Shown here one piece after another: positions 48,157 through 59,735 of a stretch of 64,000 bases of DNA. A program made the position numbers and the translations under genes. The notes under the pieces were generated by a model. The model searched no databases. It saw nothing but the letters and a program-made list of their open reading frames with translations, and was not told where the DNA came from. Source of the stretch: Agrypnia vestita (taxonomy: Eukaryota > Arthropoda > Insecta > Trichoptera > Phryganeidae); the NCBI GenBank assembly GCA_016648135.1, contig JADDOH010000159.1, positions 1 to 64,000 on the forward strand, in the 5' to 3' direction. How positions within the stretch are numbered: position 1 is the first letter of the stretch; each line of letters begins with the position of its first letter.

Positions 48157-51100
48157 TTAAACGGCATCTGTCATATCCTCGTTGCAGTCATGTTTTGCTC
48201 TCCCATTTTTCCCTGAAACTTCTCTCGTTAAACTTAACTCTTCCTGCTCTCCCATCTCCAAGTCTTTTCTGAAAATATTACAATACCATATTAAACAACA
48301 ATGACTTAGTTTGAAGAAATTAATATTTTTGAGAAAATTCACAGCTCTATATACATATGTAAGTACTTTGTATGTATTATCAAATTATTTGTTATTTTTC
48401 CGAAACTTGCCAAAATCAATACTAATAATTTTAAGTTAGAACCAATGAAATATAGTAGTTATATTATCCTTTTATTTATACATATTTTATAAATAGGTAT
48501 ATAGAATTGTTTAGATATCGTAATTTTTTAAATATTCTATTTCTCATATTTTGAAATAGGAGTACCATTTAAAAAGTTTAATGAAATCTTAAATTTTGTA
48601 AACATGTAAAAAATATTAATTAGGCTAACAGAAATAAAACAATTAAAAGATGACTTTAATCAATAATCTTATAGGAAAAAGTAAAATGCAGTTTAAATAT
48701 AAAAATACATATGTAAGTATCTAATTAAGAAAAAATATGCATTTAAGATTTTTTTAAATTCATCATGGACATTAGAAAGTTATTCTTATACATGAATAAT
48801 ATATAAAGTTGAGTGGCTGTGCATTCAAGTAAATCTAATTTGTGTATTGATGTTGCCAGCTCTGACCTGCTTGTTAAGCTAATGATCAATTCATCGAGAG
48901 TACAAATCTCATCCTGGAAGATCAGTAAGTTAATCCTACTTTCATAGCACAAGAATTTAGCTTAGTTTGGAAGTAATAAAAGTATGTATTAACAATTTGA
49001 TTGTAGTATGAGATAATATGATAGAAAGGAGAGTAGTTTCTTAAATCTTGAAATCTGGAAACCTATTATTTTATTCTCTGTGAAATAACTCCGACAAGAC
49101 ACAGTGCTGTTGAAGAACAACTTGGTTTTTATCCTATGCTCCTTCACTTAATTTCAATGCAAAGCTGGGCAAAATCAAAAATTGACATAATTCAAATGAG
49201 ATTTGGGTTGAACCATATGGCTGAGAAAGTAGATCTAAAGATAAATGGAATCGATCTTCGCATATACACTTGCGAACCACAAACTCTTTCTTCAGTAAAG
49301 AAGAACACTGTTTAATGTGGTGACACAATTGTTAGAGTCAGGAGACGACTAAATCGCCACCATACCAAAAGATGAGAGTTTTTCAGCAAAGCGTATTTAC
49401 CCATCCTGTCATACAAATGTAAAACATAGATTCTCATGAATGACATGATAACATTAACGTAGCCCAAAAAATCATGAAGAGATCCATGTTTGGCATTTCA
49501 CTATTTAAATGAACTATACATAAATGGGTACTTAGCCAAACAGAATTGAATGACATTATACACTAGTTGTAAAAACTAAATAGCAGTGGGCGGGGCATCA
49601 TATGAGCCTTCATGGGGTGAAATGTCTGTGAGCAGGCCAAAGACCCGCTGGACCAATAACATGTGGGCAGTTCGGAGGAGTTGGGTAATGTATTTGTCCT
49701 GTATAGGATGCAAAGGTTTAGATGATGAAAAACATTTCATATTGAATTTTAGTAGCCGAGTATTGCTTGACCACAATAACTTTGCGTGCGGCGACTTTGG
49801 AACAAAACCCGCCCCGCCCGCACCCGGCGGTAACCCCTCGTCCTGTCATTCAGTACAATTTTGTATTTGCTCGGGAGCTGTGACATCTTGATTACCAATA
49901 TACACTGAATTATTACGTCCAAAATATCCTAAAAATTCCGGGATAGTGCAAGAACAATTGCCAATGAAGTATTAAAGTTTTGCGAAGCTGAAAAAGCAAA
50001 TAATGGACCGATATTACCGTCTGACAGTTTGACAGATAGAATGGCCGCCATTACGGCTTGTTTTTTTTAGTGCTGCCCGACCAAATTTCTGTTAAAGGTT
50101 ACGACACCGGTCACCGGACATTCTGTACATAATGTATTGTGTAATAAATTTACACCCTGGCAACTTCTGTTACGCGACAGGGATGCCCTCCCTCGCACGC
50201 CAACTTATAGTGGTCGCATTCTAGCTTGTTATAGAGGTCTTGGCTCTCGCCTAGTGATCTGGCGATCGGTGGTATGAACCCCATTCCAGGACACCAGCAA
50301 GTTAGTTCTATTTTCATAGCACAAACATTTAGCTTAGTTTGAACATACTAATAATGTTGATGCGACACGTGTTCCTGGCCAATGCGAATTTATATTTTAG
50401 CAATGCCTTTGATTTACATTGCCAGTGCTTAAATTAGGCATCATGTTGATTACTTGTAATGCTTAAAAATCTACATTTATGTTGAATAATAAAACCTTAA
50501 TTAGCTTAATAAAAACTGCGTGAAAAATTACATACCTTTTTCTATATTTGAAAATGATGAGTACTATGAATGCATTCCCTATGAAAAGGGCAGCGATGAT
50601 TAGAGAAGGAATGACAACGTCTGAAAAATAAGAAGCACCATTATTGTTTGTCTTTAACACTTAATGTAAATATTTTTGTTCATTATAAAACATCTTCAAT
50701 TACTGCGAAAAAATTGTGGTAACATTATTTAAATAATTAACAATAATACATTATTGGTATTAATATGGTGTTAAAGTGGTAACATTATTTGTATTTAGTA
50801 TATGTTGTATCCTGATGAAGGCACCATTGGCCCCGAAACATGTTGATATTTCGACAAATTAGTGGTTAATACAAAGTATGTATATTCTTGTTAATTATTC
50901 ATTGTATAACAGCCTGGTATTAAAATATACAAGTTCTCACAAATAAACAAGAAAAAAAACTTTTATACGGCTCGGTAGCCTGTAACTAGTTCCCGTACAC
51001 CTAGTGGCATGATTTTAATTATTTTGTCCTGTGCAAAAAACTATTAATGCATGATTATGTTTATTTATGTGTATTGTGTGGTCAATACAAGTTAATAAAC

Positions 51101-53281
51101 TTTTGGATGCCTTTCCTGCTTCCTTCAGGTTTTTCCAAATTTTTTAACAAATAATACAAGTGTATATTGATGAATATTATATATGTACTTGAATTCAGAT
51201 TAATTATAGAAGTGTCACAGAGACAAAGCAATTTATATTGGAATTGTGTATGGAAGTCTTTATAGAGTGGCCACAGGGCTTATGGCTATGTACTCGTTTG
51301 TTCAAATATTGCTACACAGACAATTATCAGACCCCCCCTCCTCTATGGCTCCGAATGCTGGACTATGTACAGCACCTACAATAGGCATCTAGACACAACG
51401 GAGATGACCATGTGGAGTGTCTCTAAGAGACAAAATAAAAAACGCTTTCTTGGAGTCACAGACATCAATAGCAAGGTGAAGGAAATAAAATTAGATAGAA
51501 TGGCCACGTTGGATGCAGAGCCCTCGATCACATTGTTAAGCAGGCGATCTCCGTGGATCTTCCCCAAATTATATCCAGAGGAAGAACAAAAAATTCACAG
51601 GTGGTGCAAAGAGATAATCAGATTCAAAGGGATAATCGAATTGCGTGACATTCTCCAGGACAGAAGAATGTACAGCCTAAGGACGAGGAGAGTTGACCCC
51701 AACAATCGACAATGACGGATAAAGCCAGGGAGAAGAAGAAGAAGTTCAAAGAATGCTAGAAAATATGTAGTTTAAATTGAAAAGGGAACAAACATATTAA
51801 ATGATGTTCATCTATCCCAACATACCGTACGACCACATACAAAAAAACTCATTTTAATGTTTTTCAAATAAATTGTTCATTATTTATTCTATATTTGTAA
51901 TATTTTTACAATATTGAATAAATAAATATTGATTAAAACTCTTTTTTGGGGTTTTCTTTGTTTTGTTACTGTAAAAAAAATCTTTTTGATGGATTAGGTT
52001 GTTTTGTCTCTCAAAATGTTATTGTTATTTGTTAGAATAAGTAAGAAGATAAACATAGAGACTGACCGGATAAAAATATTCAAAGTCACATTGTATGTAT
52101 TAAAAAATTGAGCCAGAATGTCCTGTGTATTTATGTAGGTACTTTATTTTGGCTCCAAATTATAATGTACTTAAGATATTATGGCAATGGTTGTTTCTGT
52201 TAATATAAAGAATGTGAGTAAATACAAGGCTTTCAGGGATGAATGTGTATGGTTTTGTATGAACACAGATGAATTTTCATCATTTTAGCCAAAAATGGAA
52301 TTAAACCATGTACAGATATGTATATGTACTTGTATGTACATATGTTACAACTGACATACCATCACACCATTTCAAAAAAATAAAACTTTAATATAATAAT
52401 GATTAGTGATAAAGAATAAAGTAATAATTATTCATTGCCAATAAATAATCAAGACATTGATGATGTGAATGAAACGATTGACAACAAACTGAAATTCGAC
52501 AAACTCGTTTCAATGATTACAAAGAAAATAGCCCAAAAAGTTAAAAGATTTTTAAGCAAAAGAAAGTACTTCTATAATTTCATTGTCACTCCACATATCA
52601 TTGTCACTCTGCATAACAATATTATTTTTGGGAAATGAAACTGAGAAGGAAAAACTCAAAACGGAGCCATGAGTAACTATTTTAAGGTGTAAAAAATTTA
52701 CGAGAATTAGTGATATGGTAAAGCAACTTAAGCAACAAATAATTCAAACTGTCCTAGTCTTGAAATACAAAATAAAAAAGCAATTAGTTCCATTACATGT
52801 ATAAAAATATGACATTTTAAGGTCCACACTTATCCAACGAGAAGTAGGGAGGATTTTAGGTTTCCACAAGCAAAACTGGCAGGAACGCAAAATAGTTTTT
52901 ACTACTTATTAAGGTTTCAATGAAATCTAAAAGAAATAACTATACTCACCACTTTTCGCAGGTTAAGTGCAAGACATATGAAATTTAAGTTTAATGTATG
53001 ACCGTATCACATTAAACTTAAATCACATTATACGTTTTTAAAAATCTTGTTATTTTTTGTTTATGTAGGTACTTATTAGATGTAAAAATGTATTTCTTTT
53101 TTACATCAAAATAAAAATATCCAAAAAAAAAAATATGTTGGATAGTCATATGTGTTGATGAATAGCGGTGTTACAAGTAGGTACTTACCAACAATCATGT
53201 TGCCGGAGTTCTTGTTAGAATGGTTAGAGTTGTTGTCCACCACGAAGGTTCCGTTCCCTGCCCAAATTTTGGAGCTTATTT
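48157..53281 (-). CDS. Unidentified single-pass membrane protein, three 3' exons
   Basis: Three exons fit by splice sites and phase: 53189-53281, 50536-50620 and 48157-48268 (terminal, TAA). Acceptors are TTTTATTGCAG, CTTATTTTTCAG and AATATTTTCAG; donors are GTAAGT and GTATGT; junction codons are G|AC and AG|A. The joined product reads an ectodomain stalk (ISSKIWAGNGTFVVDNNSN, then HSNKNSGNMIVD, with sequons NGT, NNS and NHS), a TM helix VVIPSLIIAALFIGNAFIVL then IIF, a basic stop-transfer KYRKRK, and a 35-residue acidic tail ending NEDMTDAV. Orientation is N-out/C-in by the positive-inside rule. The C-terminal DAV could be a PDZ ligand (inference). Upstream exons were not found, so the extracellular domain and family are unknown. 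Confidence 0.8.
48905..48980 (+). repeat. SINE body fragment
   Basis: AGTAAGTTAATCCTACTTTC then ATAGCACAAGAATTTAGCTTAG TTTGG, matching the bodies at 50290 and 63450. The head is missing. Lies in the last intron of the membrane-protein gene. Confidence 0.55.
48981..49607. other. Intron DNA, nothing recognised
   Basis: AT-rich intron. No exon with proper splice sites was seen in either frame set. Confidence 0.4.
49608..49700 (+). mobile_element. LINE C-terminal scrap
   Basis: The frame reads SRPKTRWTNNMWAVRRSWV, the RPK-RW motif found near the C-terminus of insect LINE polymerases. Short and degenerate. Confidence 0.4.
49784..50224 (+). repeat. Dispersed repeat with ORF relic, copy 2
   Basis: Matches 42756-43122 but carries ~70 bp more GC-rich sequence (AACCCGCCCCGCCCGCACCC) near the start. 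The relic frame reads RDSARTIANEVLKFCEAEKA then NNGPILPSDSLTDRMAAIT. Confidence 0.65.
50228..50400 (+). repeat. tRNA-derived SINE
   Basis: Head with CTTGGCTCTCGCCTAGTGAT and GATCGGTGGTATGAACCCC (weakened box B). Body AGCAAGTTAGTTCTATTTTC, ATAGCACAAACATTTAGCTT, then TTGATGCGACACGTGTTCC. Same body as at 63450. In intron 2 of the membrane-protein portion. Confidence 0.6.
50800..50890 (+). repeat. Penelope-like or related retroelement terminus
   Basis: GTATCCTGATGAAGGCACCA, TTGGCCCCGAAACATGTTGA and ATATTTCGA, the counterpart of the minus-strand block at 13205-13275. Confidence 0.4.
51212..51310 (+). repeat. Dispersed repeat family A, copy 4
   Basis: GTGTCACAGAGACAAAGC, TGGAAGTCTTTATAGAGTGG, CCACAGGGCTTATGG. 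Followed immediately by a LINE 3' end. Confidence 0.6.
51313..51735 (+). mobile_element. RTE-like LINE 3' end
   Basis: Open on the + strand: TIIRPPLLYGSECWTMYS near the start, the classic RP-LLYGSE-W motif downstream of the catalytic core, and later IELRDILQDRRMYSLRTRRV then DPNNRQ, where family members have EDAQDR-W-R-RRADP. The stop is at 51713-51715, followed by AGAAGAAGAAGAAG. The catalytic core is missing. A C-terminal fragment only. Confidence 0.75.
51736..53188. other. Intron DNA between membrane-protein exons
   Basis: AT-rich. The 67-codon frame at 52435-52638 is Lys-rich and without recognised homology. A hairpin at 52983-53023 has exact 15-bp arms (ATTTAAGTTTAATGT) around an 11-base loop. 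Confidence 0.45.
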
Positions 53282-56200
53282 CTGCAATAAAACAAGTAGA
53301 AACATGTAAATATAATTATTCAATAAAGAACCACAGGTAACAATTTTAAAAGAACACCGGGAGAGTAAAATTTAGCTAGAAATTTTTTGATTTTTCACAA
53401 AGAGGTAACAAATTATTTTATTTATTTTTTGACGTTATATATTATTAATTATTACATATTATTAAACTATTATTTTATTAGAAATTTTTTTTAAAAAAAA
53501 AAATCCTAATGAAATCCAAAAAAATCCAGTGACTAAAATGCAACATTTCTCAGTGGAGGTTTGTTGGAGGCAGAAAAGATGATCAAGTACTTATTTAGAA
53601 GTGGAATATCTACGATGTAGATAGTCTCAGTTGGTGGTACACGAAAAATAATTAGTAATGGCGGACATAAAAAGTAAAAAAATACCAGTCATATAAATAT
53701 CATTTAAACTATTGTATTTTTCTATAATTCATAATTTAAATTAATAATATACTAATATGTACAGTCGACGATCGAAAATCCAACAATCAATATCGTATTA
53801 TTGGACGCAGGTGTCGATTTAAGGGTAGGTAGGTATATCTCACATCTTTTGAGCCAAATTTCAAAAAATTGTGTTCTTGGAAACAAGCACAAGGATTTCA
53901 TTGAATTTATTTTGCTTATATTATTGTACTTATATTTACGTAAAATTTGTTTAACAATTAAACTTACAACTTGATTACAATGTATTGTAATTTTAAGCAA
54001 CATTTTCATAACTATTATATCGATAAAAAATAGAAAATTTCGGTAATAAATTTTTTTTAAATACAATTTCATTAATATTATTATATTTAAAACAAAAATT
54101 TCGCCTGCGGCGCTGCTTAAATTTGTAAAAATGAAAATGCAAATTATCTCGTTTTCATCAGAATAATTTTTACATTTACCGTGTTTAATTAATTTTATAT
54201 ACATATATTTTCTATGAATTTAATTTAAAAATGTTTAATTGATTAAAATAATTAATTTGTAAAAATGAAAGTGCAAATTATCTCGTTTTCATCGGAAGAT
54301 TTTTAATTTACCTGCGGCGCATTTCTTTTTTATACAAATAATTTAATTTAATTCTATGCAATTTTATTTTTAATAAAAATTAGTTCTTTAAAGGTCCTGG
54401 TTTTGAATTTCGACAAGAAATGAGCTTTGGCACCTTTTATTTAAAAAAAAACATTGTGATATGTAAAGTTCAACTGTCTCATTTTTATCAGAAAAAATAA
54501 AACCTTTGGTATTTTTTATTAAACTTAAATTAATCGAGTTCTGGAGTATAGTCACCTTATAAAATTTACAATGCAAATTGAATAACAAATTTCTCGAAAT
54601 ACAATCATTTTTACGAAGTAGTACAATTATGCGTGATGTACTACCAAGTGGTACGCGAGCCAAAAAAGGATGGGAAACGCCGCCTTAACACATCCCTAAT
54701 GAAATTAAAATCCATCGAGAAGCGAGCATGAAAATGTGTTTGAAAGTAATTGGGATAAGATTGGTTAGTCAGGAAACCAGAGTGTGGCCTTCTATCTCTA
54801 CCTGCCCCTACGGAAATACGGCACGGCCGTGCGTTTTAAGTTTTCGTTGATGACAAATCAGTGTGAATTGAGATACTCATATTTTTCATTGGAGTTTTGG
54901 AGAGTGACAATAATGTTAATCCGGAAACGTGAAAGTTATTACATAATAGTAGGTATGTATATGAAGTGATACACCCATGGTAAAGAAATAAAAAATAAAA
55001 AAAATTATATCAATTTTTTACTTCCTTTTTTAAACTCGTGGCGTCTGCTTGCTTGACGAAAAAACTTTGGATCGATTTTTAACCCTTTTCCCGTGATCCA
55101 ATCGAGCTGAAACTTTGCAAGTAGACTCGTGGCGACGATCAAGAAGATCTATCAAATTTTCGTTAAAATTATAATAATTATATTATAATTTTGAATTTTT
55201 CAAATTTTTAATGGTTTTTTCATACAAGTTGTATGGAGATTCCGACGCATATGGTAGACACGAAACCCGAAAATGAGAAAGGGAGTATTGCAAAAACTTG
55301 GTTTTTATGGGTTACTTTTTTTTATTTACATTTTGTTCTACATTATGTACAGGTACTACTACCTATTAATGAATAAGAGGTCACATAACAAGTGAGTACT
55401 TTAAATCTAGTCCGTTACACACGTATTAGAAGGCCAAAAATATATATATTTTTACCACCCTTTCATTTGCTTTCCACCCTCCTTGAGATTAATTAAATCC
55501 TGGGTGCGCAAATGTGTTTGTACGTACTGTGGCAACTAAATGCCTACAATGCGCGTACAACATTGTGCTTCGTTACGCTCGCGCAAGACATATAGAACAC
55601 AGCACATACAAGTCGCTCTCTTTATTGTTATAACAATTCCAAAGAAATTGGATCATCGTAATATGATAATCCAATATCTTTGAAACTCACAACTCGCTCC
55701 AATATCTTGGGAACGCGCACAACTAACAATCTGACTGACTGACAACAATCGACCAAAACCGATTGTTTCCTGCTGAAAACGTTTAGCACGTTACATAGTC
55801 ATTTTTAGTGATACCACGACAATCGCGAGTCAGCATCTGAGTGCTAACTATTGTCAGCAACAATGCAAGCTGCTAAGTGACAATCACCGCCTGTACCTAC
55901 ATGTCCATGCACCACCTCGCTGAACAGAAAACATTATCGACCATGTCCCAAATGTTTCCGGTTTTGTCAGCATTTTTACTGGGATCTTAAAATAACAGAC
56001 CTAATAAATATTTAAATAATTCAATGTTCTATCTACACTTCAATTAAGAATTAAAGTACCTAGAAATTCAAATCTGATATACCTTTTTTACAAATACAAA
56101 CAGAAATATATCTTTTTTTTTGTAGTCATCGTAAATCAATCTACTATTTTATTAAACGATTATGTACCTAGCTATATGTCGTGAGTATTTGGTATGTGGG

Positions 56201-57357
56201 TGTAAAATAACTAATTTGAAGGGACTTGTGTGAATAATGTTTCCTTCATTGTCTTTTGCTCGCATAAAATCGTCGAGTTGAAGTCGTACTACAAGGTAAA
56301 GTCAGAGTCGGCAGATTTTTCAACGACTCCATTGTTATCCTTATCTGGTTTATATTATCCAAAAACTCCACAGAAAAACTCCCAGGGACAAGCTTATTTA
56401 TTCCGAACGAGCATATTTTATTTTTTTATGATTGTTACAAAAGTCCGTGTTCTATCTTCTCTTTAAAAACTTGTGCGTAATCATAAATTGACAGAATTCA
56501 TATTCTTTCAAATACTTTACATATCAAAATTTCATTTTGGCAAGATACCTACTTTTTGGAATGCCATGGTAGCCAAAAATGCCTAGCTTTTAACATTATA
56601 ATAAATATGGGTAATATATAACCCTGCTAATAATGTGTTTTTTTTTATTTGCTCTTTATTGCTCTCCGGTTTTGCCTGAGATTTGGATTCTTGATTATTG
56701 TATATTAGTTTAAAATAAAATGAATAGGCTGAACAGGTATAACGAATGTAGAGCGCACCGTCCGTGTTTTTGCTGCTTCAGACAAACTTTCTAGTTTATA
56801 CGAAGGATAGGTAAAAAAAACATAGTATTCTCAACCCATAAACATTTATTGGTGGTTTTTTTTAATAACAACCCACAAAAACTAAATCCACTTCCAAACC
56901 GCGATATCTAACACTAACCCTTTTCTCCTGTTCTTACGAAAAGTTATAAGAAGAAACATGTTATTATCCAACTTGTTTTTATATTCTTCAGAGGGTTCTT
57001 TTAGGGGAGAATCTAACGAAGCCCGCGGTACACCAGAGAACAAAATAATATGCAAACGTGAAATTTAACCCAACACTCGTTTTTCTTTTCGGTACACTGG
57101 GAACGACGCGTGTAATTTCGTATTAGATATTTCGCTATTTTTTTTAAACTTGGGAACAAAGAAAACGCGAGACAGAGTGGGTTATTCGGAGAAAATAAAA
57201 CTATGTACAACAGATATTAAAATATTCCATTAAAAGTGATTTACCGCCAAAGGTAAACCATAAAAACAACGCCAGACGCAAATCATATTATAGATCGCAC
57301 GATAAAAGCTCGCAAAAACACAATACCTAGTCACATACGCATTTCTCGTAGACCCCT
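53282..57357. other. Upstream intron or intergenic DNA
   Basis: No further exon could be supported. About 54117-54300 contains two copies, ~135 bp apart, of TTTGTAAAAATGAAARTGCA followed by AATTATCTCGTTTTCATC, with a weaker third near 54465. The motif GTACTACCAAGTGGTACGCG near 54638 and AATCGAGCTGAAACTTTGCA near 55098 look like widespread insect repeats that I cannot name. Confidence 0.4.
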
Positions 57358-57487
57358 TTCCATTTAAGAAAGACAATCTCAATTAGTACCTATGCGTATA
57401 ACCATGCGTACGATGCACGTTTTGTACACAATTTCCCAAATACGCACGGCTTACATACACTAATTCGATTGTCTTTCTTAAATGGAA
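57358..57487. mobile_element. MITE with 21-bp terminal inverted repeats
   Basis: TTCCATTTAAGAAAGACAAT and C at the left, exact complement at the right. A shorter relative lies at 31066. Internal CACGGCTTACATACACTAAT corresponds to the centre of that copy. Confidence 0.78.
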
Positions 57488-57854
57488 CCAGTATCCGAAT
57501 TACGGGAAGATAACAGGAACGATGTTAAGAAATGCAAATGTTATCAACAAAAAAACTAAATAAAAGTATCACTCCATCTCAGTTTTCATATGTAAGCAAC
57601 GTACCTACAATTACGTCATATTATATATACGTGCTGGTAGCTATAATCGCGCGCTAGCGAGACAGACAGTATTTTCTTGATGCGTTTTCAATACGGCAGC
57701 ACTATGGGCACCTAGGTATTTTTTATATGTATTCAGATTCGCGTCTTATGAATTTGTTGTTCGTACCAGCTTTTACAAGGTTACCCATAACGTGTTTTAT
57801 AACTAACTACCTATAATTATTGTAAATCAAAAAATATGTTTTTTCCCTTCTTTA

Positions 57855-58967
57855 TTAAGGCGATCGTCTAGCAGAGTGAGCAAATTTCACCATTTTTTAT
57901 CATATCTTCTCTTGCGTTTTTTATCACATTTTTGTATGGAAATATCTCATTTTAAAATTTATTCATCAGATTACGTTTATTTTAAATACGAATATTTTGT
58001 TAAAATTTCACAAACTAACTTATAATATTGATTAATAAATTACAAAACCTTCGATGTTTTAAAAATGAAGAAAATTGCTCCACTTTATGGGCCTTTTATG
58101 ACTGAACGGCCTGTTGAGATGTCTTTTTTATTCAATAATATTACAAAGTAAACGTTTATCTTAAATTTGTTACAATTATTGCAAAATCTGTTAGTACATT
58201 TACATGCAATTTATGTTTTGAAAGACACTGTTTTTTAAATTATTTTTATTTTTGTGTTGTTTTCAATCCTTTATAGATAGTTTATAACTTTTTTTCTTTA
58301 ACATATTAAAGGAATAGACATTATTATTTTTAAATTAATACAAAAATAATCAAAAAATTATTCTCGATTTCAGATTTTAGCTATTTAATCAAGGCACTGC
58401 GTATTGTGTCATAAATAGGTTGCGTCTTGATTAAATATCTAAAATCAGGAATATTGACAAAGATTTTGATTTTTTTTGTTTTTATTATAAAATTATAATA
58501 TCTATTCTTTTGACTATTGAAGTAAAAAAGTTGTCAACCATGTAAAAAGAGTTTAAAAAAACCCACAAAAAATAAAATATTTTTAAAAAACAGTATTTTT
58601 TAAAACATAAATTGCAAGAAAACAAACTTACAGATTTTGCTATAATTGTAATAAATTGAAGATAATTGTTTACTTTGTAATATTATTGAATAAAAGAAAC
58701 ATCTCAGCAGGCCGTTCAGTCGTAAAAGGCCCACAAAGTGGAGCAATTTTCTTCATTTTTAAAACATCGAAGGTTTCGTAATTTATTAATCAATTATATA
58801 ATTTAGTTTGTGACATTTTAATAAGATATTCGTATTAAAAAAATATATGTAACCTGACAAATAAATTTTAAAATGAGATATTTTCCTGCAACAATGTGAT
58901 AAAAACGCAAGAGAAGATATGAGAAAAAATTGTGAAATTTGCTCATTCTGCTAGACGATCGCCTTAA
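57855..58967. mobile_element. 1.1-kb near-palindromic foldback, TTAA-flanked
   Basis: Starts TTAA|GGCGATCGTCTAGCAGAG and ends, complemented, with the same sequence and TTAA. The two halves stay complementary almost to the centre: ATTTTAAAATTTATT, CGATGTTTTAAAAATGAAGA, AAATTGCTCCACTTTRTGGG, GAACGGCCTG and finally ATTTAATCAAG around a ~33-base centre near 58411. Arms are about 520 bp, with scattered mismatches. No ORF. TTAA targets are used by piggyBac-type transposases; such long arms are unusual for that group. Confidence 0.88.
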
Positions 58968-59195
58968 CGTTTTTTTTACTTTTTTATTTATTTTTTTAAA
59001 TTAATTTATCTTACTTTATGTACATAAAATGGAGTTTATGGCTATCTGTCTGTTCTTTATTCAATCCTAGACTTTGTGACATGACGTTGTAAATATACGT
59101 ACGTAAACTGAACCAATTAATGCAGGCATCTACCGAACTATGCCAGAATTAATATAGGAGTCTAAGAAATGTATAATACAACAAAATACTGTTAC
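58968..59195. other. Short spacer
   Basis: AT-rich spacer, nothing recognised. Confidence 0.4.
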
Positions 59196-59735
59196 ATGCA
59201 AGGGGTATAAAAGCAAAGAGAGGTGTTTCTGAGATAAATACAAAAACCTGTCACCACTCGAGGAAATTTCTCTGGAGTCTATGAAACCTACATCTTACTA
59301 GAAATAAGTTTTTAAAAACAGTTTTCCTTTTATATACGTAAATAAATATTAAACTTTTAAATATGGATTTTGCTGTGTTTACTAAAAAAATGGACATTGC
59401 TGCTTTTGTTACTTACGTAATTGGATATTCCTGTCTTTGCTACGACGTTTCAGTCTAAAATCGACTTCAACTCTCCTCACTCTAGTATGAAGCGACCATT
59501 TTGTGATGTGACACAAGTGGATATTGCCGCCTTTGCTTTTACGCTACGAGGATATTGATGTCTTTGCTTTGAATAGTGATTTAGAAACATGATTTAGGGA
59601 AGAATAGAGCTATATTTCCTATAAAATATCGAATTCAGTACATTCTAAATTAGTAATTCTCGGTAACTGCACTCAAACATTTTTAAATATTTTTTGAAAT
59701 TGCTCCTTTGCGTTTATGGCCCTAATGTTATGTAA
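59196..59735 (+). repeat. Repeat family R, long copy
   Basis: The 5' part matches the complement of 45320-45690. The 3' part (GCCGCCTTTGCTTTTACGCT, AGTACATTCTAAATTAGTAAT) matches the partial copies at 4568 and 8876, so it links the fragments into one family of about 540 bp or more. Confidence 0.7.

Noticed and set aside
48743..48952. Frame with an acceptor-like TTCCAG and a donor-like AGCAG|GTCAGA, suggesting a 47-bp exon (minus strand)
   Set aside because: The acceptor lies within a SINE body, and the proven exons on each side join in phase without it.
52435..52638. Lys-rich 67-codon frame on the + strand that looks mildly protein-like
   Set aside because: No homology recognised, no splice sites, and it sits in an intron of a gene on the other strand. 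AT-rich composition alone yields Lys/Ile/Asn frames.
53752..54204. 150-codon minus-strand frame upstream of the membrane-protein exons
   Set aside because: Composition is Ile/Lys/Asn-rich, part of it is the tandem repeat, and its donor phase does not give a sensible link to exon 53281.
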